From positions 30,998,501 to 31,062,500 of the forward strand of contig NC_092672.1 of NCBI RefSeq assembly GCF_964355755.1: DNA of 64,000 nucleotides, written 5' to 3'. Source of the stretch: Antedon mediterranea. Taxonomy: Eukaryota; Echinodermata; Crinoidea; Comatulida; Antedonidae. The position numbers and the translations under genes are program-made. Positions 21,901 to 35,789 of this stretch are shown in pieces. Below the pieces are notes generated by a model. That model worked only from the letters and a program-made list of their open reading frames with translations, searched no databases and had not been told where the DNA came from. Position 1 is the first letter of the stretch; each line of letters starts with the position of its first letter.

Positions 21901-24900
21901 GTAATAAAACCATTACCATTATTGGACAATGATGTTACAGAAAACACATACACGCCTGGAATTACACAAACAAATTTGCCAGTGTTTTTGTTGTAGTGAT
22001 TTCCTACATTTGTAACTACTGTGTCATACTTCAATATACCAGTAGGACGACCTGGGGATGTTTTAAAAACTGCGGAAAAGGCAGACTTTCTCTGAATTGC
22101 TCGGTCACCCTTTTGTCCTTTTTGACCACTTGACCCTGTTCGCCCTCGAAGCCCTGATTCACCAGGAAGACCATTAGGTCCTGATTCACCTGCCGGCCCT
22201 TGAGGTCCCTGTAGTCCTATTTCTCCAGGAACTCCATTTGAGCCATTCCTTCCACTATCCCCTTTCATTCCTTCTTCTCCTTTCTCTCCTTGTTCTCCTT
22301 TCATTCCCGGTTCTCCATTTTGTCCTTGTCGCCCTGATACACCTGGAATACCATTATTTCCTGGAATGCCAGGAACCCCATCTGTACAACAGCTATTACA
22401 AACTTCAAGATCAAATTCAGTAGAATTTATTACTTGAAGGACAGCAAGTATGAAAAACGTCTTAAATCTGAAATAAGAAATTATGTGCTGACTAGAATAT
22501 AGAAAATTACATTTTAACATTAGAGAGCTTTCACATCGAGATGGTAGACGAAAGGAGATGGTAATTCATATAAATATTAATTTACGCATGCGTATCAACC
22601 CAGTATACTCCACTCCTTTCATTATCGGGTCAATTTAAAGTTTGGTCCGATAAACGGAGCAAAGCTTATGACGTCATTTTGAAACTTTGAATGGCTGATC
22701 AGTACAAATTGCATGCATGTGGTAAAGTTCTTCATGGTTGGCTGTAAACGTAACTAAAACCTCAAACTATACTAGTGTTTAGACTGTCAATTCACTCAAT
22801 GGTTCATCTACACTCATTACAAATCCTTTTAAGCCCTTTCAAGGTTTTGATGAGGTGTTCAAGTTCCTTACTTTTGAACTTTGAGCTCACGTGTACAGGG
22901 TATGAGGCCGAAGTCTAGAAGGCCTGTTATCACTTTTGCCTCGAAATCGACCATGCTCTAATAGTTTACCATCCCCTTTTGTTACCATCCCGATGTGAAA
23001 GCACAGCTAAGCTATTAAGAACCAAGATGGGTGTCTAGAAAACTCAGATCTAGAAAACTCAGATCTCAGATATATCCGAGTTTTCTAGATCTAGAAAACT
23101 CAGATATCTGGCTTTTCTAGATCTAGAAAGCTCAGATATCAATATCTGAGTTTTCTAGTTCCAGAATGGAACTAGAAAACTTAGATCATCAAATGATTGG
23201 TTAGATCTGGAAAAGTCAGATATCTGAGTTTTCTAGATCTAGAAAACTCAGATATATCTGAGATCTGAGTTTTCTAGATCTGAGTTTTCTAGACACCCAA
23301 CCAAGACAGCTAAAATGGCTACCTTATCATACTTTAGTAAAAGAAATGTTGTCGCTCAGATACAAAATGTAATTTGAAGCCTATATCAATCTATCTATCT
23401 CAAAAGGTTCTTCAAGGATTTACAGTATGCTACTACAGTAGTATATTTTAAACATATAAATGTATTTACTTACCCAAAATACATAATGGTTTCTTTAATA
23501 TCTTGTACTTGTTGTTCAGTAACTTGATGTTTCTCTTGTGTAAAGTGAAGACAAGACAGTTTCACATCGTATTTAAGCAATCTTTCACACCCAAACACCG
23601 CTGTTCAATTTTACCATGTATGGTCATAATAGATTTCCGAATTTCTGATAGACAATCACCCTTTATTCAATTGTTGATGTAATACCAAAAAAAGGTGCGC
23701 CATATTATCTGATATCATATGGTTACCATCAAATTTCTTAATTGTTCGAGGAAATGTTGTTAATAAATAAGTACTTAATCCATGATAAGCTTGTTTGTGT
23801 CACGGCAACAATAGAATGGTTGTTTTTAAATATTGTTTTGATCATCTAATGCACTAATAATTATTAGAAGTGTGCTACATAGTGGAGTCTGTTAGGGATA
23901 TTTTGGTTCACTTTTTTCCAAAAGCATCAAATTTGGTATACAGGTTGCCCACCCTATACAAATTCAATTTTTGATGGGCGCCAAGCAAAATGACCCCTTG
24001 GGTCACCTAATTTGCATAATTTTAAATGGCGGACACTTTCGCTTAAACAGTCTATATCTCTGAAACTACTGGTCATAGAGAGTTGATTTTTAGCTCAAAA
24101 TGTTCAGAACATAAACATTCCTATTTACTCTAATGAAGTATTTTAGAAAAAAATGACCGGAAGTACCAGTTTTAACCTTTGACCCATATTTTAAGGCATT
24201 GCCATATCTCAGTAAATAGTTGTCACAGACAGTTTATTTAAGTGTCAAATTGTTCAGAATATATATGTTACTATTTAGTTTAATGAAACATTTTATCCAA
24301 AAATGACCGGAAGTACTCAGTTTTGCCTTTGACCGTTACGGTGTAATTACCAACCTTTTTATGGTTAATATATTTTGATATCCATAAAACTACTTGTCAT
24401 AGAGAGTTAATGTTGGTGTCAAAATGTTCAGAACATAAACATTTCTATTTACTATAATAAAGTTTTTTCTCAAATAATGACCAGAAATACCATATTTGAC
24501 CTTTGACCTGTTTTTTCAGGCAAATTGCTATATCTCATTATTGGGTTGGCGTGGAAAGTTCATTTTGGTGTCAGATTGTTCAGAATATATATGTTACTAT
24601 TATGTTTAATAGAAGATTTTTCCAAAAAATGTCAGGAAGTACAGTTGACCTGTTACATACATAAAAATTAATTATAAATTTGTTCAAGTTAACTGTATAT
24701 TTATAATATTTTGCAATCCACTTTTGAGCACTTGTCGAAGATGGCTACTTGCATGTGCAATTGAACGAAGTATACTGAATGAAGTTGAATATAGTCTTAT
24801 TTGTAGTGAGTCTAGAGTAACGCAAATGAGAGAAAATTGTATAGACAAAAAATACCCAATCTCATTCTCATCTAATCGAGTACTTAAATGAAGTCTTCTA

Positions 24901-27900
24901 CACATTTAGCAATAATGTTTACTGATGAAATCTATTCAAGTTTTGTTTTGGAAAGTTAGTGTTTCCATCACTTGTGTTTGTTTGGTTGTTACATTCAGGG
25001 TAATTGTCCTATATTGCATTTCTTCGCTGAGTATCTTTCTTTAAAGGGCCTTCAAACTGGGGTATAACCTACTAATTAAAAGGATGGACATTTTCGGGAT
25101 GCACAATATAAAAACTAGACTACTGTTGCCATATCACGAACCACAACTGAAAAATATATTTTTTCCACCAGACCTAAAGTAATCCTTGGTCCGCCAAACT
25201 TGGCAGAATTCTCGAATTTTAATTTTAAAAAATTTGGCCATCATCTGGACACGATTTGGGTATTACAGTTTTGTTACTTATGACATTACGCCTTAGTATC
25301 ATCTTTTTCATTATTGCCTTTTTACTTGATTTTTGGTTGATTAGTAAATGTTAAATTGTTGTTATATTGGAATTGGTAACAACTCTTGGCTTGTGTAACA
25401 TAATGTATTGATGAGCTGTTTTAACCTCATGAACAGATTTACTTTTATTACTTTCATTTCTTTTATGTACATTTTCAAAGTATTGAATGATGTGTCCTTT
25501 CTCATATCGAGTATTTGGAAAATAATGGCTTATTCAAACTTCTTTAGCAATCCTTGAACAGTCTGGTTGGTTCAGTCACCATAAGCACATGTATGGTAAT
25601 TGTAATATTTTCAGTGTTCTCGTAAAGACGAAATGCCCCATCATGTTCTGAGCTTGAGTATGATATTGTTTCTTAGAAATGAGGCTAAACCTTTTTGTTG
25701 ATTTTTGCACAACATTTCCATTCATAAAATTTGCATTGTTCTCATAGTCAAGGACATGCAATACAGAGTTCATTTTAAGTTTGAAAAAAGGGCAATATAT
25801 GAAAAAGAGGATACTAGAGCGTAACATGTCATTAGTAACAAAACTGTTCCTATTCATCCAATCTCTTCTAGATGATTACTGTATATGGTCGATTTCTTTT
25901 TTTTTTTTTATTTGAAAATCTTTGAGAACCACCAAGCTCGACGGTCCTTGGATGACTTAGGTCTGGAGGACAGAAATCTTTGGTGTCTTTTCCCCATTCA
26001 GTGGTTGTTCGTGTTATGGCAACAAAGAGAAATGTAGCAACATGAAATTGTTATGCAACAGCAAACACAAGTGACGGAAACACTAACTTTCCAAAACAAA
26101 ACTTTTACTGGATTTCATCAGTAGGCCTACACATTATTGCTAAATATGTGGAAGACTTCATTTAAGTACTCGATTAGATGAGATTGGGTATTTTTTGTAT
26201 ATACAATTTTCTCATTTCTCATTTACATCACTCTAGACTCACTACAAATAGGACAATCTATTCAACTTTGTTCAGTATACTTTGTTCAATTGCACATGCA
26301 AGCAGCCATCTTCGACAAGTGCTCAAAAGTGGGTTGCAAAATAATATCATAAATATACAGTTAACTATACAATTAACTGAACAAATTTATAAATTTTATG
26401 TATTTAACAAGCCAATAACTATACTTCCTGACATTTTTTTGAAAAGTCTTCTATTAAGCAGAATAGAAACATATATATTCTAAACAATCTGACACCAAAA
26501 TGAACTTTCCACTCCAACCCAATAATGAGATATGGCAATTTGCCTGAAAAAACAGGTCAAAGGTCAAATATGGTATTTCTGGTCATTATTTGAGAAAAAA
26601 CTTTATTATAGTAAATAGAAATGTTTATGTTCTGAACATTTTGACACCAACATTAACTCTCTATGACAAGTAGTTTTATGGATATCAAAATATATTAACC
26701 GTAACAAGGCTGGTAATTACATCGTAACGGTCAAAGGCAAAACTGAGTACTTCCGGTCATTTTTGGATAAAATGTTTCATTAAATTAAATAGTAACATAT
26801 ATATTCTGAACAATTTGACACTTAAATAAACTGTCTGTGATAACTATTTACTGAGATATGGCAATACCTTAAAATATGGGTCAAAGGTTAAAACTGGTAC
26901 TTCCGGTCATTTTTTTCAAAAAAACTTCATTAGCGTAAATAGGAATGTTTATGTTCTAAACATTTTGGGCTAAAAATCAACTCTCTATGACCAGTATTTT
27001 TAGAGATATAGACTGTTTAAGCGAAAATGTCCGCCATTTTAAATTATGCAAATTAGGTGACCCAAGGGGTCATTTTGCTTGGCGCCCATCAAAAATTGAA
27101 TTTGTATAGGATGGGCAACCTGTATACCAATTTTGGTGCTTTTGGAAGAAACTGAACCAAACACCCTTATTTCAGCCCTAACAGACTCCACTAACACGAA
27201 CTTCAATACCTCAAGATTTTTACTGTAACACATCATCCTTTATTTAATAATTTGATAAGCTATAAACAGAAATATTACGACAAATGACAACCAAACTATG
27301 TTAATTCACTGTGTGGATGCGTAAATATTGGGACGTGTTTTCTTGCCTCGACACTGCTCCCTATTTATGTGATCCTTCTCTTTAAAACCTCTTTTAATAC
27401 AGGGCCGTAGCCAGGATCTGTCAAGGCGGGGTTCGGACACTAAATATTTGGGTCAACCCCCCCCCCCCCCCCAGCCTGATGCGAAGCGAATTTTGTTAAA
27501 TGACACCCCTAGATGGCCGGAAAAGACACTCTCGTAAAGCATGCTATATAACCAATGAGCAAAAAGATCGTACTTTTTTCCTCCTCCTCAAACACGTCGA
27601 TAATTTAAATGACGATAACTATTTGTTGCCGTATGTTAGATGCGCGTGCTCTGTGTGGAACCGCCGATTGTTTGATCATTTACTCCGTATTTTGTTTTGC
27701 GTTCAAGTTCAATGCGAACGTATATCTAGGAGCAGCCCCGAAAAAAGCACACTGGGTGAAGGCAAATGCTATTTGCTAGCTCTATCTATAATATTTATTT
27801 ACAGCAATTTGTTGAGGAATATAAATATGTAAATAGGTGATATTGATACATTTTAGTACGTATCGGCTGGTGGTCTAGAAAAAAATAATCGGATGCCATA

Positions 27901-30900
27901 ATGTGAACTACAGTACTTGATACCATAGACATTATAGTGTAAAATATTAATATTCACTATAATCCTCTATGATACATTATACTTCATAGTCACATAAATA
28001 CTGATGTACGTCGGAAGGCTATATACTTTATGCATGCTGCCTGACTGCCAGTGATCTAAACAATTATAGGTACGCAGTTGTCTGGCGGTGTCCTTTGTAC
28101 GAATCGTTCGTGCGCCAGCTCGCTATGAGACGCGTCAATATCATGTTACATGCAGGGACCAAACATTTATTTTTCAGGTTAAAATCGGCAATTCATTTGC
28201 AGCTTTTAGAAATTTACAGACACGTATCACTAGTTGACGCTCATACAGAGAAGAAGGTTCACGAACAAGCTTACGAATTTTTCAATTTACAAACAACTTT
28301 TTGTACTGTGGGGCACGTATTTGGAGGATTTTTGGAGATGAGGGCGAGGTATTGGGCATGTCGGGGATGGGGGTTCGCAGTTGGTTAAGGGGGGTTCGCT
28401 GTAAAGGGGGGGTTCGCCCGAACCATAAAAATCCCCCCTGGCTACGGGCCTGTAATATCAGACCTTCTTAAGTTACCATCTATTAAGATTTGTTTGTACA
28501 TTAAGGATCATACACATATCCTTAAGCTTTGTCTACACTATCAAACTAGTTTGAAGTGCAATGTGTGATATGCCCAAATAAGGCTGGTAGTGATTTGACA
28601 TCATCATGTCCATATATGGGCATATCATATTATTTTGTCACAAAAAGTAAACAAGGCTTTAGTATGATTTCAAATGTATCCTGTGGAGGTACGTAGTCAA
28701 ACAAGGACTAAGAAAGGACAAATTCCAGCAGGAGGGACTAAAGAAAGAACAAAGTCCAGTTGGAGGGACTAAGAAAGGTCAATTTCAGTTTGGACCAGCA
28801 TTGATGTTGGCACCACACTGATCGCGGTTATCCATGCCGGATGTGCGACACGATTTTAGTTGTGTTTACTCTCCATTTTTAAACATGTTCAACTAAACTC
28901 TGCTTCTTTTCCGACATATTTTGCACAGGTCAATTGAGGTCAGTATCTTGGAGAGCTTATGTTGATGAGTTGCTTTCAGATCCGTGGTGACATAAGTCAA
29001 CCATTATTGATGTATGCATTTACAAACATGATAAAAGAAGGCGTACTATACAGTAAATAAACAACACACACAGTTATTATTGCTTCATGTTCAATCAATT
29101 TAAATAATGTATTTTAATTACCTATAATATTTTAACAATGTACTTTTTTTCTATGTATGCATTTTAACTGTATGTATACTTAGTATGTGTTTTAAATACG
29201 TATTAATTTTCTATGTATTTCAGCTATTCTATCAGTACTTATTTGCATATTATTTATTCACCAAAAACATGTTTTGAAAATTAGTATATTGCTTTTGAAG
29301 TTCAAAATATTTGTTTAGTATACTTTTGTTCTTCATCATAAAATTTAACAACAATGTAAAAAAAACATTATATCTTGATATTCTATTTATATCGTCTTCA
29401 TGTTACTTCATGTTGCATAAAGCAAGAAACCTGAGAATGAGCAGGATCCAGGCCAAAGGTAGTAATTGTTTGCGGTGGAAAAAGCTGGCTGAGTCCATAC
29501 TTCATCACCTACTACAAGATCAAGTATCACCATTGTGCTTGCAGAACCATAAGTTCTACTATCTGTTGTAACCTCCCCTCCCTTATGGTTGCTTGAACAT
29601 GGCCATTTTGCATTAGGTATGTCATAAAACCATTAGGCTGCGTAGTTTTATATGATGTTACATGAAATACATAAACACCTGGAATTGCACAGACAAACTT
29701 TCCTGTGCTTATATTGTAATGATTTCCTATATTTGTAGTCATCGAGTTATACTTTATAGGGGCAACATCAGGATGAATCGAACCCTCATATGATTTAGCA
29801 AAAGTTGCTGTAAAGGCAGACCTAAGCTGACTAGCAAAAGCTTGTTCACCTTTTTCTCCCTTTCTTCCAATTGCTCCAGGTCGCCCAGTTAATCCTTGAG
29901 GTCCTACTTCACCTGGTAGCCCACTGAGGCCTTGAGGTCCTTTTGGTCCTAATTTACCAGGAATCCCATCTAATCCATTCCTTACATTATCTCCTTGTTC
30001 TCCTTTCATTCCTTGTTCTCCTTTCATTCCTTGTTCTCCTTTCATTCCTTGTTCTCCTATCATTCCTTGTACTCCTTTCATTCCATTTTCTCCATTCACT
30101 CCTTGTAATCCTGGAATGCCTGGACTCCCATTATGTCCTGGAATACCAGGAACCCCAGATGCACAACAGCTGTTACAACCTTCAGAACCAGTTTGTGATG
30201 ATTTTATGACACAAATAAGAAAAAGTTGTAAAAAAATTGTAAAAAACATTTTCAATCTGAAATCAAATAAATGTTAAGACTTATTGTGTGATACAGATAC
30301 AGACAGACAATAACAGAGCCTAGTGTTGATTACCGATTATTAAAGATTTAAACTTTATGTGTCTAGAAGAGAGGATAACAGCTGCTGGTTATTTTGGTCC
30401 ATGTATATTATATAAATTAGTTATACAAAGATGCAACTAGTAACTTGATTCTGAAGATTAAAAAATAAACAATTCTAACCTAAAGATTGGTCCTCACTTA
30501 GATGCAAAACATGGACGTAAGCCCCTGTAAGTAACATGGACATAAGCCCCTGTAAGTAACATGGACGTAAGCCCCTGTAAGTAACATGGACGTAATTGCC
30601 CCTGTAAGTAACATGGACGTAAGCCCCTGTAAGTAACATGGACGTAAGCCCCTGTAAGTAACATGGACGTAAGCCCCTGTAAGTAACATGGACGTAAGCC
30701 CCTGTAAGTAACATGAACGTAAGCCCCTGTAAGTAACATGGACGTAAGCCCCTGTAAGTAACATGGACGTAAGCCCCTGTAAGTAACATGGACGTAAGCC
30801 CCTGTAAGTAACATGGACGTAAGCCCCTGTAAGTAACATGGATGTAAGCCCCTGTAAGTAACATGGACGTAAGCCCCTGTAAGTAACATGGACGTAAGCC

Positions 30901-33900
30901 CCTGTAAGTAACATGGACGTAAGCCCCTGTAAGTAACATGGACGTAAGCCCCTGTAAGTAACATGGACGTAAGCCCCTGTAAGTAATTTGACCAACCACA
31001 ACACAATGGATCATCCAAACTGACACTTTTCATCAGTCAACACACTTGCATTGTGCCTACATCGTTATTTGACGTCCAAGTGAGAACCAAACTTATACAC
31101 TACAGTGACTATACAACTTAAACTAAAATATACACACATTAAACTTAATGCCAGTAATCTTTTAACAATACAACTGAGTGTACAAATGTACTTACCCTCT
31201 TAACATAATGATTTTCTTTTAATATCTTGTACCAGCAATTAATAACTTGATGTTTCTCTTGCATTAGTAAAGACAAGACAAGTTTCACATGCGTATTTAA
31301 GCATTTTTTCACATCCTAACAGCGTTGTTCAATGTTCTTATGGTCATAATAGATTTCCTCATTTTTCCCGTTCTATATTCAGTTGTTGACGTACAGCCAA
31401 ACAAACATATGCCATATTATCCGGTATATCATATGGTTCCCACGATTTTCTTACTTGTTAAAGGTTTTTTCTTAAATTTTTCGAGGACATTTTAGTAACA
31501 AACAAGTACTAAATCCTCAACAACCTTTTTATAAAGACAATATAGCTTTTCATGTCACGATAACAATGGAATGTTTTTGTTTTAACCATCTAGTAGTATA
31601 CTGATAATTGATACGCCATCTGAACTTTAATACCTAATGATTTCCGCCGTTTCCGTTCTTTTATAGCACATTCATTCATCTTTTTAATTTTGTATATAGC
31701 CACTCATAACCATGACTCTACTCAAAGGCTGATCCAAGATTTTGAAATAAAGGGGCCCCAGACACTAAGTATTTGAGACCCCCCTCCCCACCTATAGTGA
31801 GGCCTACTGTGAATTTAGTTAAATGGTCAGAAAAGGAATTCTCTCACATTCATGATAAATGGAAATTGAACAACCTCTTTTATTTCTCCTTATGGGCAAA
31901 CGAATTGATTCAAACTACATTAAGTTCAAAGTTCAAAAACCTTTATCTTAATTAATACGCCTTGTTACTGTTAGTTTCTTACTTGTTAGATGTTTACTTA
32001 GAACTTTGCAAGTACTTTAACCTTTGACACAATTGCTACTGTTATTGAAAAATGTCAATGTGTCCCAAAAGAATAGGTTATATTTAACCTTAATTCCAAG
32101 TTCACTATTGGTGTGAAGTTTTGTGTTTTTCACAGGGAGTTGGTTACAACTCCCTGGTGTGAACATGTCTCTATTGATGAGTGGATTTTGGCTATTGACT
32201 TACATCAAACGTGGTCTGTGAAATGGACAAGTGTACGTGGCCAGATTCAGACTCTTGCTTGTGAAGGAGGGTATAGAAAAGGACCAACATTTCACATCAA
32301 AAACACACAGAGATCCTGAGAAATGCCAACATGAGTATAAAGACTTTTAACTAACTGGCATTACAGTTACAAGCTAAAAAGGTCATTAACCTTTTTGTAT
32401 AAGTTTTGTTTTACACACCATAATCCACAAAGGACAAAAACAATTATTACAATATTTTACTCACGTTTACAAATTCCAATTCCATTTAAAGGAACATAAC
32501 TTATTCCTTATCTGATGTAACAAAAATTGTATTCAAGTTTATGACTACCTCATACTATATAAGAAAGGTCACTTTACCTTGTTATCCCCATTGGACCATT
32601 CTCCAAATGCGTTTAACTCCTCGATCATCTGTTTCGCATACAGATCTGAAACCAACGGGAACCTATAAACATCGGGGCATGGCTAGAATAAAAATTAGAA
32701 GAGAAAATATTTACACCTACAGTAAATCTGAAAGTTTTCTAAATAAAACTCTTTTATTAAACTATACTTTTTAAGCTAACCTTCAACCATCTTAAAGGCT
32801 TCGGGTATAGTATCCCAGAATGACTTTTAAATCTATCAAATTTTATTGATTTTTGGAGAATTATTACATTTAAAAAAAATTATTTATTTTAATCTTATAT
32901 AGTATTTTTATTAGAAAAATATTTAGGTTTACAATAATAGTTTTTGAAGAAAACAAAATATATAATGGAGTATGCCAAAATTCTGCTGCAGTAATTGCAG
33001 TAACTACCTATTTCTTAGCAAGTTTTTTTATTTGAAAATATTTTTTTCTGCAGTAAATGACATTAAAAAAACTAAAAGCATACAGTATGTTACCATAAAC
33101 AAATATATACTGCAGTAACTGCAGTGGAACGCCCAAAAATTCAAATACAAAATTCAGACATTTTCTATACAAATATCCAATGAACAATTAATTAAAAGAT
33201 GTTACACACAGGATGTCATTCATTAAAGAAAGTATCACTTTACATTCATAAATGTAGTGTAGTTTTTTCATGCTGGCAAAATCTTACACAGAAGCCAGAG
33301 TTATCACACTTTACTTAGCAATTAACTTAAAATTTAATAACTTTGCTTAAAGATTTATAAATCTAAAACAAAACTCAAAGCATTGTAGTAAAGAAAAATA
33401 TATAATTTACCGATTCAATGTCAGTTTTTTCGTTCAATGTATCCCAATAATCCGGTCGTAAATACAAACGTTCCCAATCCTATAAAGAAAAAGAACAGTT
33501 TTCATGACTAATCAATATTAATCAATAATCAATTATAATCTATATCAATCAATATTTAGTAAAATCAATATTAATCATCAATGATATAATCAATATAAAT
33601 CAATACTCAATATAATTAGTAATAATCAATATTAATCAATACTCAATATAATTAGTAATAATCAATATTAATCAATACTCAATATAATTAATAATAATCA
33701 AATTATTCAATACTTATTTAATTAGTCATAATCAATATTAATCAATACTCAATATAATTAGTAATAATCAATATTAATCAATACTCAATATTAATCAAAA
33801 TCAAACAATATTAATCAATAATCAGTATAACCCGTAATGACCGATATTGAATTTGTTTTCAGGGAAATTAGGTACTGTGCTGGGCTAGCATGAAAGGCAT

Positions 33901-35758
33901 GATTGTCTAAATTTCTCCATAATATCATTACAGTACTATCATTCTTTCATTTCTGGTGTACTTTTTTAACAACAACGTGTATTGGCGGATTCAACATTTC
34001 GCATACATTAACTTTTCACAAACTATTTAAACAAAGACATGTATACAGAAATAATTGAACTCACATAAAAACTAAATCAAGTTTTATCAAATTGTACAAC
34101 ATGGTTTATAGATATTTTGTTGATGCAATGAAATGAAATTAAATCAATTTTCATAAATTATTGGGATTGTTTAATTGAATGTTTCTTATGATAACAATAA
34201 GAAACGGCTTTAACAGTACAAATATTACTAATAAATAATAGTATTGGGTGGTATCATTTAAAGATGATTTTTTCATTTCATTTTCCTTTCAACAAGACAC
34301 AAATTTAATCATCTTAACAATCAGGGTCTTGGTTCAAATCATGTCTGAGGTCGGAATATTTTGACTCGATTGATACTTATTGGGAAAGTTAGTAAATTGT
34401 CTATGCTTCTTGTCAATGTGCCAATAAATAAATAAATAATATCAATCTGGGAATATAAGGAGACACCTTTGGGATCAAAACAAGTATTTTGACTCGATTG
34501 ACACTTATTGGGAAAGTTAATAAATTGTCTATGCTACTTGTCAATGTGCCAATAAATAAATAAATAAATATCAATCTGGGAATATAAGGAGACACCTTGG
34601 GATCAAAAAAAGTGTCCCCTTAATAGGGATGTCACCTGAAGTGTTAAAACTTGTATTTCCTGTCATTTGGTCTACGAGAAAGTGTCCTCTTAATAGAGTT
34701 GTCCCAAGGGAGGAGTTCTACTGTATAGGTGCAACATGTCATATAATGTATTTTTATTTAGCACATGATTCGTTAGAAAACATCAATAAGAATTGTTTAG
34801 CGACATTATTGTTTGCTCATTCATATAATAGTTAGTTTAAATGTTTCATTACATTGATATTTTTAGTTGTAACACGTTTTAATGTCATTTTTAATAATAT
34901 ATTAAATTTGTTTTTCTTGTTCTTTTTTATGTAAATCAAATGTATATTTTATGGCGATTCTTTATTAGTGTTTTTCTTTATACACTGTTAACAAAGCAGT
35001 ATAATACTGTCCCATAGTATTCTTTAAAATGTTGTACACAGGCCCCATGGGACTATAATCGGACATATACAGGTATTGATGAATTTGCTGTGATGAATTA
35101 CAAGTAATATCAACATAATTACACGAAAAATGAAAAAAAACTATTTCTACAAAAATTGTCATACATTATTTTTTAAAAGGAAAGTTTAAAAAAAGACTTT
35201 CGTTTTCATCATTCCCTAGAGTCCATCATTCAAAGTTTGCACCCGGTCAATTAATAGGTCACGCTGAAAAACTTACAGACAACCAGACAATGAAAGATAA
35301 TACACATTATTTGAGAGAAAACTAAACAGGAGAATTATCTTAAGAGGGGAAAAGTTGAGCATGGGAAACTCAATAGAATTTCTTCTGTTTTTTTAATTTA
35401 ATAATGTTTTTTGGGGTTACTTCTTTAGTCAAAGACTGTTCTCACAGAGGGCCCAGGTATGATCAGTGGCTGACAGTGACTGTGTACTAGTCCATCGGGG
35501 TAACCCCCTACTGTACTCATCTCTTTAAAGTGCACATGAACTAAATGTGTACACTAGACCTACGGTTTATGGTCCTTATTCGAGAACACTTGTTCTACCA
35601 CCAGAACCATGGAGCATGTGAGCCACGAACCCTGATGTTATGGCTATGTGATTACGGTTCCACTGTCTTAACTGCTTGGCCACGCACTAAATTTGGCCTT
35701 TTGCCTAGTTAGGTTATATGCATGATATGCATATAACCTCTTGATTCTGTCAAAATCT

Positions 35759-35789
<31 letters not shown>

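Larger units (their letters stand above)
23880..27193. mobile_element. Long inverted-repeat element II, arms about 1.1 kb
   Basis: The left arm (about 23880-24981) starts AGTGGAGTCTGTTAGGG. The right arm (about 26062-27193) ends with CCCTAACAGACTCCACT (one base differs at the inner side). Arms match nearly end to end, including ATGGGCGCCAAGCAAAATGA, repeated blocks with ATGACCGGAAGTAC, and the inner CAAACACAAGTGA. The 1.1-kb centre shows no intact ORF. It shares the motif style of element I and separates the two C1q genes. Confidence 0.85.

Noticed and set aside
27500-28388. Two + strand open frames (110 and 97 codons) as possible genes
   Set aside because: They lie inside a hAT-like non-autonomous element, show no transposase or other motif, and have no supporting splice or promoter features.
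30475-31033. Three overlapping long open frames on the - strand (168-183 codons)
   Set aside because: They are the 25-bp minisatellite read in three frames. A period not divisible by three and a stop-free unit explain them fully, and they lie in the intron of C1q gene B.
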